From a virus: 21,024 nucleotides of DNA. Position numbers and translations under genes: made by a program. Position 1 is the stretch's first letter; each line of letters begins with the position of its first letter. This document shows positions 1 through 8,103 of this stretch, piece by piece. The stretch lies in the IMG/VR virus record IMGVR_UViG_3300017922_000017, positions 1-21,024 of that record; one strand, given 5' to 3'. Under the pieces are notes generated by a model. It searched no databases. It was not told the origin of the DNA and saw nothing but the letters and a program-made list of their open reading frames with translations.

Positions 1-379
1 CCCCGGACCAAACCAAATCCTGGTCTTTGTAAATAGCGGAAATCTTATCAATAGGCCCGAGGCAAATGCCCAGGGCGAACGTCGCATAGTATTTGTGTCC
101 GACGACCACTTCCCCGCCGCCTCCGCCGCCACCTTTGCCGCCTTCCATGTCCTGCGTGATTTCCTCGGAGCGGTCACAGCATTGGAAAAGATAGTTGCCG
201 GTCAGCTTGACGCACCCCAGGACCTCCGGAATTGCAATGCCAAACTTGTTCGTGGCAAACTTCAAAGCTTGCGGGTCTTGGTGTCCGGCCTTGGGGTCTT
301 GTGGAGCCATAAACGCCGTGGCGACCAACGCACCAACGACGATTGCACCAATGGCAAACGAGATTGCGCCTATGCCCAT
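1..379 (-). CDS. Tail tip / host-interaction protein (GTA g15-like), N-terminal part only
   Basis: Open reading frame on the minus strand starting at ATG 379 and running off the left window edge without a stop, so only the first 126 residues are seen. It begins with a hydrophobic Gly/Ala/Val-rich stretch (residues 2-22), then a conserved-looking segment (KFGIAIPEVLGCVKLTGNYLF), a Gly-rich hinge of seven consecutive Gly, and a region reading YYATFALGICLGPIDKI. That 'Gly-rich loop then YY-SFA-GICEGP-D' pattern is what I know from large tail-tip proteins of siphoviruses and gene transfer agents (GTA megatron g15, lambda J-like hubs). The start overlaps the end of the NlpC/P60 gene by 10 bp. Its place directly after the peptidase matches GTA order (g14 then g15). 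Function at the tail tip (receptor contact, channel for DNA) is inferred from this position; the receptor-binding part is outside the window. Confidence 0.75.
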   Translation of the reverse strand, partial: MGIGAISFAIGAIVVGALVATAFMAPQDPKAGHQDPQALKFATNKFGIAIPEVLGCVKLTGNYLFQCCDRSEEITQDMEGGKGGGGGGGEVVVGHKYYATFALGICLGPIDKISAIYKDQDLVWSG

Positions 380-822
380 GTCAAAAGCCTCATGTTGTAT
401 TTACGGCGGTGGAACCATGTTTCATCGGTAAGCTCGAACCGTTCCACGCCAATGCCAATCACGGAATGATAGACCCACCTTTCCCACACAAATCCGGCGT
501 GGCTGACCGTGCGCCCAAAGTAAAATAAGAGCAGGTCCCCGTTTTCCAGGTCGTCAACGTGTCGTTCTTCGACGCGCATCTGCCGCCGTATCTCGCGCAA
601 CAAGATGGATTCCATGTTGTGCAAATGCCAGTCTTTGGGGTAGTCCGGGACCTTAAACCGCTCACGGTAGCCGACATTTCGCAAGACGCCCACGACAAAG
701 CCGATGCAGTCCGCGCCTCGACCTTTGACGGACGCCCTGTGACGGTAAGGGGTCCCAAGCCAAGAATCCATCTCAGCTTTAAGATTGGCTTTTGCTTCAT
801 CTGTTCCGAAAAAATAGCTCAC
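370..822 (-). CDS. NlpC/P60-family tail cell-wall peptidase (GTA g14-like)
   Basis: A 150-residue cysteine peptidase predicted to be carried at the tail tip and to cut peptidoglycan peptides during DNA entry. The NlpC/P60 signature is visible: catalytic Cys39 in GADCIGF, His108 in the VSHAGF segment after an acidic GDLLLF strand, and a third polar residue probably supplied by His119 (VYHS). The length is normal for the phage members of the family. Translation starts at GTG 822 with GGAG nine bases upstream, and the start overlaps the stop of the preceding gene (GTGA). The stop overlaps the start of the tail-tip gene. Order hub, peptidase, tip is the same as GTA g13-g14-g15. An assembly role (processing tail proteins) is an alternative to wall digestion. 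Confidence 0.88.
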   Translation of the reverse strand: MSYFFGTDEAKANLKAEMDSWLGTPYRHRASVKGRGADCIGFVVGVLRNVGYRERFKVPDYPKDWHLHNMESILLREIRRQMRVEERHVDDLENGDLLLFYFGRTVSHAGFVWERWVYHSVIGIGVERFELTDETWFHRRKYNMRLLTWA

Positions 823-1832
823 GACATGCGCTCCGACGGGTTCGCTTGCGGTATGTACGGGGTCCCAAAAAAGTTGTTTACGTTGTCGAACTTATCCCGG
901 CAGGTTTCAATCCGCTGGTCGCACCCCGCGTAGAGCTTGACCCCGGCCCCTTCGGCCATCTCGTTGAACGGATACTGAACGGTGATATTCAGCCCGACGT
1001 GAGATATAATCATCCGCTTTTGCCCCTGGAACTCTACCCACCCCAGGCTGAAATACCCGTCTCCGAAGGACGAAAACGAGTATCCGAACTTGACCTCCAG
1101 GGTTTCGCCTTCGGTAATGTTTCCGTCCGACAACACCGTGACCTCGTTTCCGGCCAGGGTGTAGTCTATGCCCTCGTCGTAGCCGGTTACGGTGACATAG
1201 GTGGGCGAAGGGTAGCCGACGGTGAACGCTTCGCCCAGGTGCGCCGTGTGCGTCTCCACGTCTTCCTGAGAGTCGTCGAAAGAAAGCACTTTCCCGGTTG
1301 TGTCCGGCGTCGCCAAAGCCAAAAAGGAATGGTCCTGGACCGGGATTTTGCAGAACCCGTCAAAAAGTGTGTTGTTGCAATGCGGTTGATAGCGGTAGCG
1401 CGGGATTTCCATTTGCAGAAACTTTTGGAACCCGGCGAACTCCCCTTTTGCGGTGGCCCCCTTGAACGACACGGACAAGCATTGGCCCATAAAGAGGACC
1501 ATGACCTCGCTCGGGTCGTCCCGGTGTACCCGCATCAGTGACACCCAAAGCTGTTCCGTCGGTTGTTGCGCGAGATAATCCCGAAAGGCTTCGTCAATGT
1601 GTCCGGCAGTCACGGACAGCTTTGTTGCTTGAAGCTCGGTGTCGTAGCTCAGATTTTCGCGGGTAATTCCTGCCGGAACGTATTCTTTGCCGTTGAACGT
1701 GACAGGCTCGTCCCCGGAAGTGTAGTACCAATGCCGCCCGGTTTCCGAGTCTTCCCATAAGTGGAAAAGCTCGGCGGGGCGGACCTCTTTGGCTTGCTCG
1801 TTGGCTTTATAGTCGTCTGACACGCTACGCAT
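819..1832 (-). CDS. Phage tail hub protein, DUF2163 / BR0599 family (GTA g13-like)
   Basis: A 337-residue protein with the two marks of the DUF2163/phage BR0599 family. The first is a mid-protein cysteine segment (YRYQPHCNNTLFDGFC, about residues 160-175). The second is a C-terminal GCDQRIETCRDKF followed by NNFFGTPYIP. In the Rhodobacter GTA the g13 protein of this family forms the baseplate hub and binds an iron-sulfur cluster through such cysteines. Cys residues in both segments are present here, so the same is possible but inferred. The N-terminal half is beta-rich and resembles hub folds. ATG 1832 overlaps the preceding stop by 8 bp, and the end overlaps the peptidase start by 4 bp, so hub and peptidase are translationally coupled. 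Confidence 0.85.
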   Translation of the reverse strand: MRSVSDDYKANEQAKEVRPAELFHLWEDSETGRHWYYTSGDEPVTFNGKEYVPAGITRENLSYDTELQATKLSVTAGHIDEAFRDYLAQQPTEQLWVSLMRVHRDDPSEVMVLFMGQCLSVSFKGATAKGEFAGFQKFLQMEIPRYRYQPHCNNTLFDGFCKIPVQDHSFLALATPDTTGKVLSFDDSQEDVETHTAHLGEAFTVGYPSPTYVTVTGYDEGIDYTLAGNEVTVLSDGNITEGETLEVKFGYSFSSFGDGYFSLGWVEFQGQKRMIISHVGLNITVQYPFNEMAEGAGVKLYAGCDQRIETCRDKFDNVNNFFGTPYIPQANPSERMS

Positions 1833-3015
1833 TTGCGTCCCCTAACAGCGATTTGATTTTTACGGCCCCGGCCACGGAGTCTGTCGTGGTCCAGTCCATT
1901 TCAAAAGCATCATTGTCGAACCGGGCCGGAGTAATAAAAGACAGCTTGCAATAGTCCGGGCCTGGACAGTCCTTTCCAGGTGCAGAGTCCAGGGTTATCG
2001 TGCCGGGTCCGGCGTTGTAGGCGGTAATCTCCCGACAAACCACCGTGCCGTCAGCATAGACAAGGGCCAGGAACCGGCCCAAGTCGCCACAGGTTTGAAA
2101 GAACTCCCCGAAACCGGAGTCAACCACGGGCAGGTCGGTTGCCGACGCTGAGAACGGCCCTGAGAGCTTTAAATCACTGACGTGGCTCGGCCCCCAAAAC
2201 GTGCCCAGGCGTCCCCGGCAGTGCCGGAATAAATCGAGGGTCTTTTTCAAAATGCCCCGGTCAAAAGCTTGCCAATCCCAATCGTAGGTCAGTGTGGGGT
2301 AGTCTTGCGGGGAAAACCGATTGCGCGGTCCCCATGCCTGGAAGTCGTCAACGTCGCGGCCTACGGCCATGTGCAACGACCCGGAGAAGTCCACCAGGGA
2401 AGGCAACAGCGGCAAGCCTTGGTATGTCTGCAACGCCGAAATGTCCGGCGCGGGGAGGGCGATTTGCTCCGCGTGGGCTTCTTCAAAGCGCACGGTCACG
2501 GCCAAGTCGTCAGCAGTGCCGGATTTGGCGGTCAAGCTCGGCTCAAGCCAAGCCTGGAAGAACGGCAACACGAGCGTCCCGACCGGCCACGGGTAGACAG
2601 CCCCGGTGTCCAGGGTCAGGGTTGTGCCACCCGCCACGGTCCCGGTCACGACTTCGTAGGCCCCTTGCCCGTTGGTCAAAACGACGGCTCCGTCAAAATG
2701 CCGGTACGCCGTGGTGGTCACGGGCAAGGACAGGGCCCCGGCCTCCACGTCGGCGGTCAACGCCACCACATCCGGCCAAAAAGGGACCCCAAAGATTTTG
2801 TCCTGATTCTTGTAGAGCGCGAGACGCGCCCGGATTGCCTCGGCAGGGTTCCGGGCTTTGCCCGTAAATCGGAGCGACTTGACCGGCAACGAGCGAAGGC
2901 TGACCCGCTTCTCTTTGCCGGTCAGCCCCCGCTTTGTCAGTGTGTCGTAGCGGTATTCTACCTGCATTTTTTCCGCCCAATCGGGCCGGAGGAAGAAAAC
3001 GTCTGCGGCAATCAT
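1825..3015 (-). CDS. Distal tail protein-like (position of GTA g12)
   Basis: A 396-residue protein placed between the tape measure protein and the DUF2163 hub, the slot held in GTAs and many siphoviruses by the distal tail (Dit, g12/DUF2460-type) protein that joins the tube to the tip. Sequence features: an N-terminal EYRYDTLTKRG segment, a beta-rich middle with many Val/Thr/Gly, and a conserved-looking motif CRGRLGTFWGPSHVSDLKL near residues 270-290, similar to the 'G-FW-PS---DL' motif I recall from phage tail proteins of this position. It is longer than a minimal Dit (about 200 residues), suggesting an added beta domain. The start ATG 3015 overlaps the tape measure stop (ATGA). Structural role is inferred mostly from position. 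Confidence 0.6.
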   Translation of the reverse strand: MIAADVFFLRPDWAEKMQVEYRYDTLTKRGLTGKEKRVSLRSLPVKSLRFTGKARNPAEAIRARLALYKNQDKIFGVPFWPDVVALTADVEAGALSLPVTTTAYRHFDGAVVLTNGQGAYEVVTGTVAGGTTLTLDTGAVYPWPVGTLVLPFFQAWLEPSLTAKSGTADDLAVTVRFEEAHAEQIALPAPDISALQTYQGLPLLPSLVDFSGSLHMAVGRDVDDFQAWGPRNRFSPQDYPTLTYDWDWQAFDRGILKKTLDLFRHCRGRLGTFWGPSHVSDLKLSGPFSASATDLPVVDSGFGEFFQTCGDLGRFLALVYADGTVVCREITAYNAGPGTITLDSAPGKDCPGPDYCKLSFITPARFDNDAFEMDWTTTDSVAGAVKIKSLLGDANA

Positions 3016-5990
3016 CCCTGCAAAATCCTTTGTACGCGCCGCTTTTGCGACGACATGACATTCAGGACGGCGTTCTGCCCCGAACTTGACGCCATGTAGC
3101 GGTCAAGCTCGGAACGGTCCATGACATTCACGATTGTCACGTCTCCCGCGTCACGTCCGGCAGTCGTTCCGGCCCCCGCGCCAACCTGCCCGCCGTAGGC
3201 AAAACCGGCCTTGGCATACGCAGGGCGGGAAGACGGCAGGGCCAAACCAGAGAACATTTCTCGCGGGATAGCCCGCTGGCGCAGGGCTTCCATTACATCC
3301 AGGCCGTAGTGCCGCACCGTGGGCCGGTCCATCATGTACTCGCCGGGAGTCGCCCGGATAGTCACATTGTCGGAACGGTCCCCTTGACGCGGACCCTGGA
3401 TTTCGCCGCCGTAAGCGTACCCTTCCAGGCTTTGGCTCTTGATTGCCGCGACACGGGCCATGCCCGCCGCAATAGCCGAACCCGCCGCCGCCGCGCCAAG
3501 GGCAGGGCCAACGTAGGGGATAGAGGCCATAGAAGCGTAAGCCTCTTGAGCGGCCCGGTAGGTGTCGATTATGGTCTGCGTGATCGCCAGGGCTTTGTAA
3601 GCTTGCAACGCCTGCTTATTCCGCAACACGCCGGATTCGTAGAGCCCTTTCATTGTGTTCGCCAGGTCGCCAGTGAACTTCGACGCCCAGGACAAGCGCT
3701 TGTCGAACATTTCCCGTTGCATCTCGCCCTTGCGCCGCTCCAAAGCCATTTCTTGCGCGGCCTGGGCTTCCAAAATCTCCTGCTTGCTGGCCCCGTAGTC
3801 CTTGAGTTGTTGAAGCTCTTGGGCGTGTTTGTTCCGTAGCCGTTCCAGTTCAGCGTCTTGTTGGGCTTGCAGGTCGTTTTCCCCCGCGCCCCGCGCTGAA
3901 ATGTCCGTCAACAAGCTTTCCCGGTTCCGACGGTCTTGTTCGCGCTTTTCACGGGCTTCTTCCTCGGCCAGCCCAAGTTCAATGACCTTCTGTTTTCGTT
4001 CTTCCAGCTTTTGGACAATCTCGTCCTCAGCCTTGAGCATGGTCTTTTTGGCCTGGATAAGTAGTTGCTCACGCTCTTTGGCGTCCGACGTGACGGCGGC
4101 TTGCTCACGCAACCGCCGCGCCTCGGCTTCTGCCGTTTCGCGCAACGATTTGATTTCGGTGTCAATCGCTTCCAGTTCCAGTTCCCGCTTGCGCTCGAAG
4201 TAGTCTTCTACGTTGATTGCGTGACGTTCGTATTGAGCGTCCAAAGCGGCCAGCGACGTTTGAGACTTCGCCAGCGCACGGGAAAGCGCACTTTGAAGCT
4301 TGACGGCCTCTGTGAGCTTGGCAGTCACTTCTTCCGAGGTCGTACCCGTGTCGTCCGGTTTCGGCCCACCAGAACCCTTGTCCGGCGCGTTCTCGTTGGT
4401 TTCAAATATCTTGGCGAGTTGCTTCTTGAGTTTGTCTTGCTGTTCTCGGAACCGGCGTTGCCACCCGGCAAAAAAGCCCTCGGCATTTTCTTCCCCGGCT
4501 TCTTCACCGTCTCCTTTGTCCATCGCCTTGAGTTCTTCCCGGTCCTTGGCCCGCTCCCGTTCCAGGGCCTTCTCGAAAGTGTCTTCATCGCTAGCCTCAC
4601 GCCAGGAAATACGACCCTCTGTCCAATACTGGATGCCCTGGTAAGCATCTTTGATTTCCCCGGCGAGAAACGCCGCGCCGCCAACCAGGATTTTGCCTTT
4701 CTTCCCGCCCAAGAACGCGGCCACAATGCCGATTTCCTGGACCCACGTTGGAAGACTACGAAAGCCGTCCCACATTTCGTTCAGGGCGTCCCAAATATCG
4801 GACAAGGGCTTCTGCAGGGTGTCCACGACGGTTGCCGTCTGGCCCGCCAAGGTCTGGATTGCCGCGCCCAGGCCGTCAATTAAGCCGGTAATAAAAGAGA
4901 CAACCTGCTCTTTATTTTCTCGGATGGTGGCCGTGGTCGCCTGTATCGCCGCTTTGAGCCGAACCTTGTATTTGTCGAAAACGTCTATTGCTGTGCTTTC
5001 AATTACGCTGAAAAGCTCTTTTTTTGCATTTCGCGCTGTAGACCGGAACGTGGCCGCAAGGTCCGTGCTGGCCCCTTCTGCTTGACGAATGTATTCAATG
5101 TACTGGCGGACGGCCTGAGAACCCGTGCCAAACAAGGCGTTGATTGCAACCCCGGCCCGTTCCCCAAAGAGGCTCATTATCTCGTTGGCTTCGGCTCCGC
5201 GCTCCTCCAAAAGCTCCAAAGCGTCAACAAGGTCTTTAGTTTCGCCATTCGCCTTTTTTGCGGACACTTCGTAATAGTCAAAGACCTTGCTGGCGTCCTG
5301 GAACGCCCCTTTGAGTTGTGTACCCGCTTGTGACGCCTGGATACCGTTATTGCCCAAGATGCCGATTAAAGCCGAAAGCTCGGCAACGTCGTAGCCAAAT
5401 CCAGCCGCAACAGGGGCGGCGTATTTAAAAGATTCGGCCATCATTTCGATGTTGGTGTTGCTTGACGTGGTGGTCTGAACAAAGGTGTCGTTGACACGAG
5501 ACAGTTCTTCCACCGGGAGCCGCATGGCAGACAGGGCGTTGGTGGCAATGTCCGACGCCCGCGCAAGGTCGATTTGTCCAGCCGTGGCAAGGTCCAAAAC
5601 ACCCGGGAGGGCCTTGACGGACTGCTCGGCTGTCATGCCCGCCATAGACATGAATTTCAGGGCTTGCCCGGACTGTGATGCTGACCATTCCGTGGTTTCG
5701 CCCATTTTTCGGGCCTGGGCTTCCAACGCTTCAAACTCGTCACGGGTGGCGCGGGCTATGCCAAGCACCTCGGTCATGGTCTGTTCAAAGCCCTCGCCAG
5801 CTTTGTAGATAGACCGTGCGGCAAGCCCCGCGCCGATTCCCGCAATGGCGGTTTGCAACGAAAAAAAGGCGTTCCTCGCCGCGTCAGCCCTGGTTTTCAA
5901 GACCTCTACGCTACGAGCAACGCCTTTTACTTGTCTCGTGGCCCGGTCACGCGCTTTAATTAGCAGTTCAATGGTGTTGTCACGGGCCAT
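3012..5990 (-). CDS. Tail tape measure protein (TP901 family)
   Basis: A 992-residue protein that sets tail length and is threaded through the tail tube. The conserved TP901 tape-measure core lies about residues 60-330, with the diagnostic stretch LIGILGNNGIQASQAGT near residues 208-224. It is followed by Ala-rich helices, a short hydrophobic patch around residue 430 (IGIVAAFLGG), and a long charged coiled coil (about 560-780, rich in Glu, Lys, Arg and Ala). The C-terminal part has small-residue helices (VGPALGAAAAGSAIAAGMA) and Gly-rich loops. At about 3 bases per residue and 1.5 Angstrom per residue of helix, 992 residues would suit a tail of roughly 150 nm (general rule, not measured). ATG 5990 overlaps the stop of the frameshifted chaperone frame by 11 bp. 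Confidence 0.93.
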   Translation of the reverse strand: MARDNTIELLIKARDRATRQVKGVARSVEVLKTRADAARNAFFSLQTAIAGIGAGLAARSIYKAGEGFEQTMTEVLGIARATRDEFEALEAQARKMGETTEWSASQSGQALKFMSMAGMTAEQSVKALPGVLDLATAGQIDLARASDIATNALSAMRLPVEELSRVNDTFVQTTTSSNTNIEMMAESFKYAAPVAAGFGYDVAELSALIGILGNNGIQASQAGTQLKGAFQDASKVFDYYEVSAKKANGETKDLVDALELLEERGAEANEIMSLFGERAGVAINALFGTGSQAVRQYIEYIRQAEGASTDLAATFRSTARNAKKELFSVIESTAIDVFDKYKVRLKAAIQATTATIRENKEQVVSFITGLIDGLGAAIQTLAGQTATVVDTLQKPLSDIWDALNEMWDGFRSLPTWVQEIGIVAAFLGGKKGKILVGGAAFLAGEIKDAYQGIQYWTEGRISWREASDEDTFEKALERERAKDREELKAMDKGDGEEAGEENAEGFFAGWQRRFREQQDKLKKQLAKIFETNENAPDKGSGGPKPDDTGTTSEEVTAKLTEAVKLQSALSRALAKSQTSLAALDAQYERHAINVEDYFERKRELELEAIDTEIKSLRETAEAEARRLREQAAVTSDAKEREQLLIQAKKTMLKAEDEIVQKLEERKQKVIELGLAEEEAREKREQDRRNRESLLTDISARGAGENDLQAQQDAELERLRNKHAQELQQLKDYGASKQEILEAQAAQEMALERRKGEMQREMFDKRLSWASKFTGDLANTMKGLYESGVLRNKQALQAYKALAITQTIIDTYRAAQEAYASMASIPYVGPALGAAAAGSAIAAGMARVAAIKSQSLEGYAYGGEIQGPRQGDRSDNVTIRATPGEYMMDRPTVRHYGLDVMEALRQRAIPREMFSGLALPSSRPAYAKAGFAYGGQVGAGAGTTAGRDAGDVTIVNVMDRSELDRYMASSSGQNAVLNVMSSQKRRVQRILQG

Positions 5991-6473
5991 TTATCCATTC
6001 CTTCCAGTGCTTGTCTTTCATGTAATAAGCGAAGCGACAGGCAAGAGCGGTGTCTTTCATTCGCTCCTGCCTGAGCTTCGTATTTTCCTCACAGGCTAGG
6101 CAGAAGGCGGACCATCCGTAGCTCCAGGCGTGTGTGTGCCCGTCTTCAATGAGCCGAAAAACGAGTTGTAGAAGTCGGCTACGACGGCATCCTTCATCTG
6201 CGCCAGGACGCTGTTCAGACCTAACGCCCTGGCTATCCTGAAAAAAGAAGCGTTCACCTCTTTCCACTTCTCAAAGACCGTTTCCAGTTCGGACGGGGCC
6301 ATTTTCTGCATGTCTTCAACGCTCAGGTCCGTTGCCTTCGGCAAGTGCCGTTGGGCCAGGGTCCAAAAGTTGTCCCCTTCCTGGAAGTCAAACATTTCAA
6401 GAACGTCCTGAACTGTAAGTTCTTTGACGGTGATTTCCCGGTCATCAATGCGTACTACGTCGCGCTTCCTCAT
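5980..6473 (-). CDS. Tail assembly chaperone, -1 frameshift (G-T-like) fusion
   Basis: From codon 106 of the short chaperone frame a shift of -1 opens a second frame that stops at 5980, giving a fusion of about 164 residues. The extension (begins RLIEDGHTHAWSYGW; ends KHWKEWINGP) is rich in Trp, Tyr, Cys and charged residues, unlike the tail of the zero frame, and looks like a folded T-like domain. Two facts support translation of the second frame: it ends overlapping the tape measure ATG by 11 bp, like every other junction here, and without it there would be a 105-bp gap. The only ATG-less alternative is that it is a separate gene, but no good start with a ribosome site is seen. Frameshifted G-T proteins are well known in lambda-like phages. 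Confidence 0.65.
6096..6473 (-). CDS. Tail assembly chaperone, short (G-like) product
   Basis: A 125-residue acidic/helical protein (ITVKELTVQDVLEMFDF at the N-terminus) between the tail tube gene and the tape measure gene, where phages encode the G / G-T assembly chaperones that coat the tape measure protein before tube polymerisation. A 'V-ELTV-DV' opening is common in these proteins. The last 19 residues after codon 106 are Gly/Thr/Pro-rich and look non-domain-like, as expected if the useful extension lies in another frame. The start ATG 6473 lies just after the tail tube gene's stop. It is probably the abundant product, with a minor frameshifted form (see the 5980-6473 entry). Confidence 0.75.
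   Translation of the reverse strand: MRKRDVVRIDDREITVKELTVQDVLEMFDFQEGDNFWTLAQRHLPKATDLSVEDMQKMAPSELETVFEKWKEVNASFFRIARALGLNSVLAQMKDAVVADFYNSFFGSLKTGTHTPGATDGPPSA
6156..6162 (-). other. Candidate -1 ribosomal slippery site GTTTTTC
   Basis: On the minus strand the zero-frame codons TTT-TTC (Phe105-Phe106) are preceded by G, giving G-TTT-TTC, a form close to the X-XXY-YYZ heptamer. The A-site codon TTC can re-pair as TTT after a -1 slip. P-site re-pairing would be TTT to GTT, with a first-position mismatch, so it is not a canonical heptamer. It is the only run of pyrimidines in the overlap of the two frames that fits, and lies 53 bases before the zero-frame stop at 6096. A nearby alternative cannot be excluded. 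Confidence 0.5.
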
Positions 6474-6483
6474 TTATTCCCCC

Positions 6484-7254
6484 CTAAGCACCGGCAGACA
6501 GATTGACGGCCTCAAAGAACGGGGCGGCAGGGTGGTTGTTCCGGTCGGCCTGGAACTCTGCATCCACCGACAGTTGGGCAATGTCCTCGGAAATGAACGG
6601 GAGTTCGCCGGACAAAGAGAGTTCGACCTTCCAGCCGCGCACCTGCCAGTTCGGGCCAATGTCAGGGTTGCCGACAAAGTACAGTTCCCCGGACGTGGAG
6701 CTTTCGGCCAGGGCATTGACGGTGGAAATGTCCAGGGCCGCCGCGTCTGCGGAGACGTAGCAGGTTCCAGAAATCGACCCGGTAGACAGGGCCATAATCA
6801 TCCCGGATTCCCGGTTCACAAGGTAATCCACGCCTTCCTCGTATTGCGTGGTGGGGCTTAAGGGGTCGTCCTCGACAACCACATTGGACAGCCGCATGGT
6901 CCCCTCTTGGATGGGCACATACTGGTCGGCAACGGTGGTCACTTCTACACCGTCCAGGGCCGAAGATGATTGTGAAGACGTGCTTGGGGTTCCGCCCATA
7001 AGCACAAGGTTCATGTTCTGAACGGAGAACTCCTCCAAGGTGATGCTGGAGCTTGCAGTCTTCTGCGTGACTTTGGACAAGTCCTTTTCGCGGGTTCCGG
7101 CCATGCTAGAGTAGTGTTCGGCCTTCTCAAGTTCGACAGAGATAGAAAAAGCGGGACAGTTGCCCAGGTGCATGTAGCCGGTTGCACCGTCGGGCTTGAA
7201 AAACAATTCGCCCTTTCCGTACATATAGTTTTCAGTGTTCGGGCTGACAGGCAT
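6484..7254 (-). CDS. Major tail tube protein
   Basis: A 256-residue beta-rich, Ser/Thr/Val-rich protein located two genes after the neck proteins and just before the tail chaperones, the usual place of the major tail tube protein. It has a repeated 'EEGVDYLVNRESGMIMALSTG' style segment that resembles tube or Ig-like phage strands, and a C-terminal strand set (VRGWKVELSLSGELPF). No specific catalytic motif is expected. The ATG at 7254 is chosen because AGGAGG lies at 7261-7266, six bases upstream; a frame-open start at 7338 would add 28 Thr/Arg-rich residues that overlap the previous gene and look random. Family assignment is by position and composition, so moderate. Confidence 0.7.
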   Translation of the reverse strand: MPVSPNTENYMYGKGELFFKPDGATGYMHLGNCPAFSISVELEKAEHYSSMAGTREKDLSKVTQKTASSSITLEEFSVQNMNLVLMGGTPSTSSQSSSALDGVEVTTVADQYVPIQEGTMRLSNVVVEDDPLSPTTQYEEGVDYLVNRESGMIMALSTGSISGTCYVSADAAALDISTVNALAESSTSGELYFVGNPDIGPNWQVRGWKVELSLSGELPFISEDIAQLSVDAEFQADRNNHPAAPFFEAVNLSAGA

Positions 7255-7264
7255 TTGCGGCCTC

Positions 7265-7711
7265 CTAGTCGTTGTAGTGTTGTCCGATTGCAAGGCGCAC
7301 GACATAAAGGGAAATGCCGTGCATATCGCTGTAAGCAAGGGCTTCCTGGCCTGTAATTCTCACCGGCATTAAACCGGAAGCCAAGACTACCTTCCGCAAG
7401 TTCGCATGAAGCCATGAAAGCATAGCGTAAGTTCCGGGGTTGTTTGCGCCACCGCGCCGTGATTCACGCGGCTTGTAAGAAAGGTCCCCGACAAACAAAT
7501 CCCAGGTTTGATTCTCAAAGGTCCGGCGTTGGGTTTCGTCAAACGACGATTCGACATACGCCGGGAAAAGTGCGGGCCATTGCGCCACAATGCTATTCAA
7601 GTCCTGTTCGAGTTCGCCTTGATACTCGCGGATAGTGCGGACCCCAATGCCCTCCGCTTCTTGGAGTTTGGCAAGCAAAAGCTGTTCAACGTCCAAAACA
7701 CTATATGGCAT
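7265..7711 (-). CDS. Mu gp37-like tail/neck protein (DUF1834)
   Basis: A 148-residue protein resembling phage Mu gp37-type proteins (DUF1834): a helical N-terminus (VEQLLLAKLQEAEGIGVRTIREYQGELEQDL), an aromatic middle (WPALFPAYVESSF), a WDLFVGDLSYKPRESRRGG segment and a C-terminal helix-strand region. Family members occur between the gp36-like connector and the tail sheath or tube gene, as here. In siphoviruses of this sort it is expected to be a tail terminator or neck protein that caps the tube. ATG 7711 overlaps the preceding gene by 11 bp. The stop lies just before the tail tube ribosome site. Specific function inferred. Confidence 0.78.
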   Translation of the reverse strand: MPYSVLDVEQLLLAKLQEAEGIGVRTIREYQGELEQDLNSIVAQWPALFPAYVESSFDETQRRTFENQTWDLFVGDLSYKPRESRRGGANNPGTYAMLSWLHANLRKVVLASGLMPVRITGQEALAYSDMHGISLYVVRLAIGQHYND

Positions 7712-8096
7712 AAAGCCTCAGCCCCGCAGACGGACTTGGTTCGGCTTCCTGGCCGTCCGCTTTGACCAGGGCCGTCTTGCCGTCCCGCACGTCTTCCAAA
7801 AACGCCAGGGCGTTCTCGTATTTCAGCTTCCGGGTCGGGCTGATTTCCTCTTGAACACGGGAAAACAGGTGGAAAATCGCCATGTCCACGCACAAATCCC
7901 GCGCCCGGTCAGGCACAGGGTCAAGGGGGAGGTCGTAAATGCCCTCTAGGCGGGCGTCGATTTCGTCCGTGGCCCGGTCCAGGGCCGCGTCAATCCGTGC
8001 CCCCACTTGCAACCCGTCACCCTCGTCATCCACCAACGGAACAATCTTGGCTTCGGGCAAAGCTTCGTACAGGTCATCTATCGTGGCGTAGGCCAT
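7701..8096 (-). CDS. Mu gp36-like head-tail connector (DUF1320)
   Basis: A 131-residue helical protein fitting the DUF1320 / Mu gp36 family: it opens with MAYATIDDLYEAL, continues with an Asp/Ala-rich helix (ARIDAALDRATDEIDARLEG), then YDLPLDPVPDRARDLCVDMAIFHLF and a helix EEISPTRKLKYENALAFLEDV. This 'Y-t--dL-------AL-dAt-eID-yL-gRY-LPL-pvp--L---c-diA-y-L' layout is characteristic of gp36 and related HK97 gp6-like connector folds that sit between portal and tail. It overlaps the following gp37-like gene by 11 bp. GAGG lies in the upstream gap. The pairing gp36-gp37 supports both assignments. Confidence 0.85.
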   Translation of the reverse strand: MAYATIDDLYEALPEAKIVPLVDDEGDGLQVGARIDAALDRATDEIDARLEGIYDLPLDPVPDRARDLCVDMAIFHLFSRVQEEISPTRKLKYENALAFLEDVRDGKTALVKADGQEAEPSPSAGLRLYAI

Positions 8097-8103
8097 GTCT
8101 GCC

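Noticed and set aside
792-1541. 249-residue plus-strand frame
   Set aside because: It is the antisense of the hub gene and has no recognisable domain or ribosome site.
7255-7338. Earlier start of the tail tube gene
   Set aside because: It would overlap the gp37-like gene and lacks a ribosome site, while AGGAGG lies six bases before ATG 7254.
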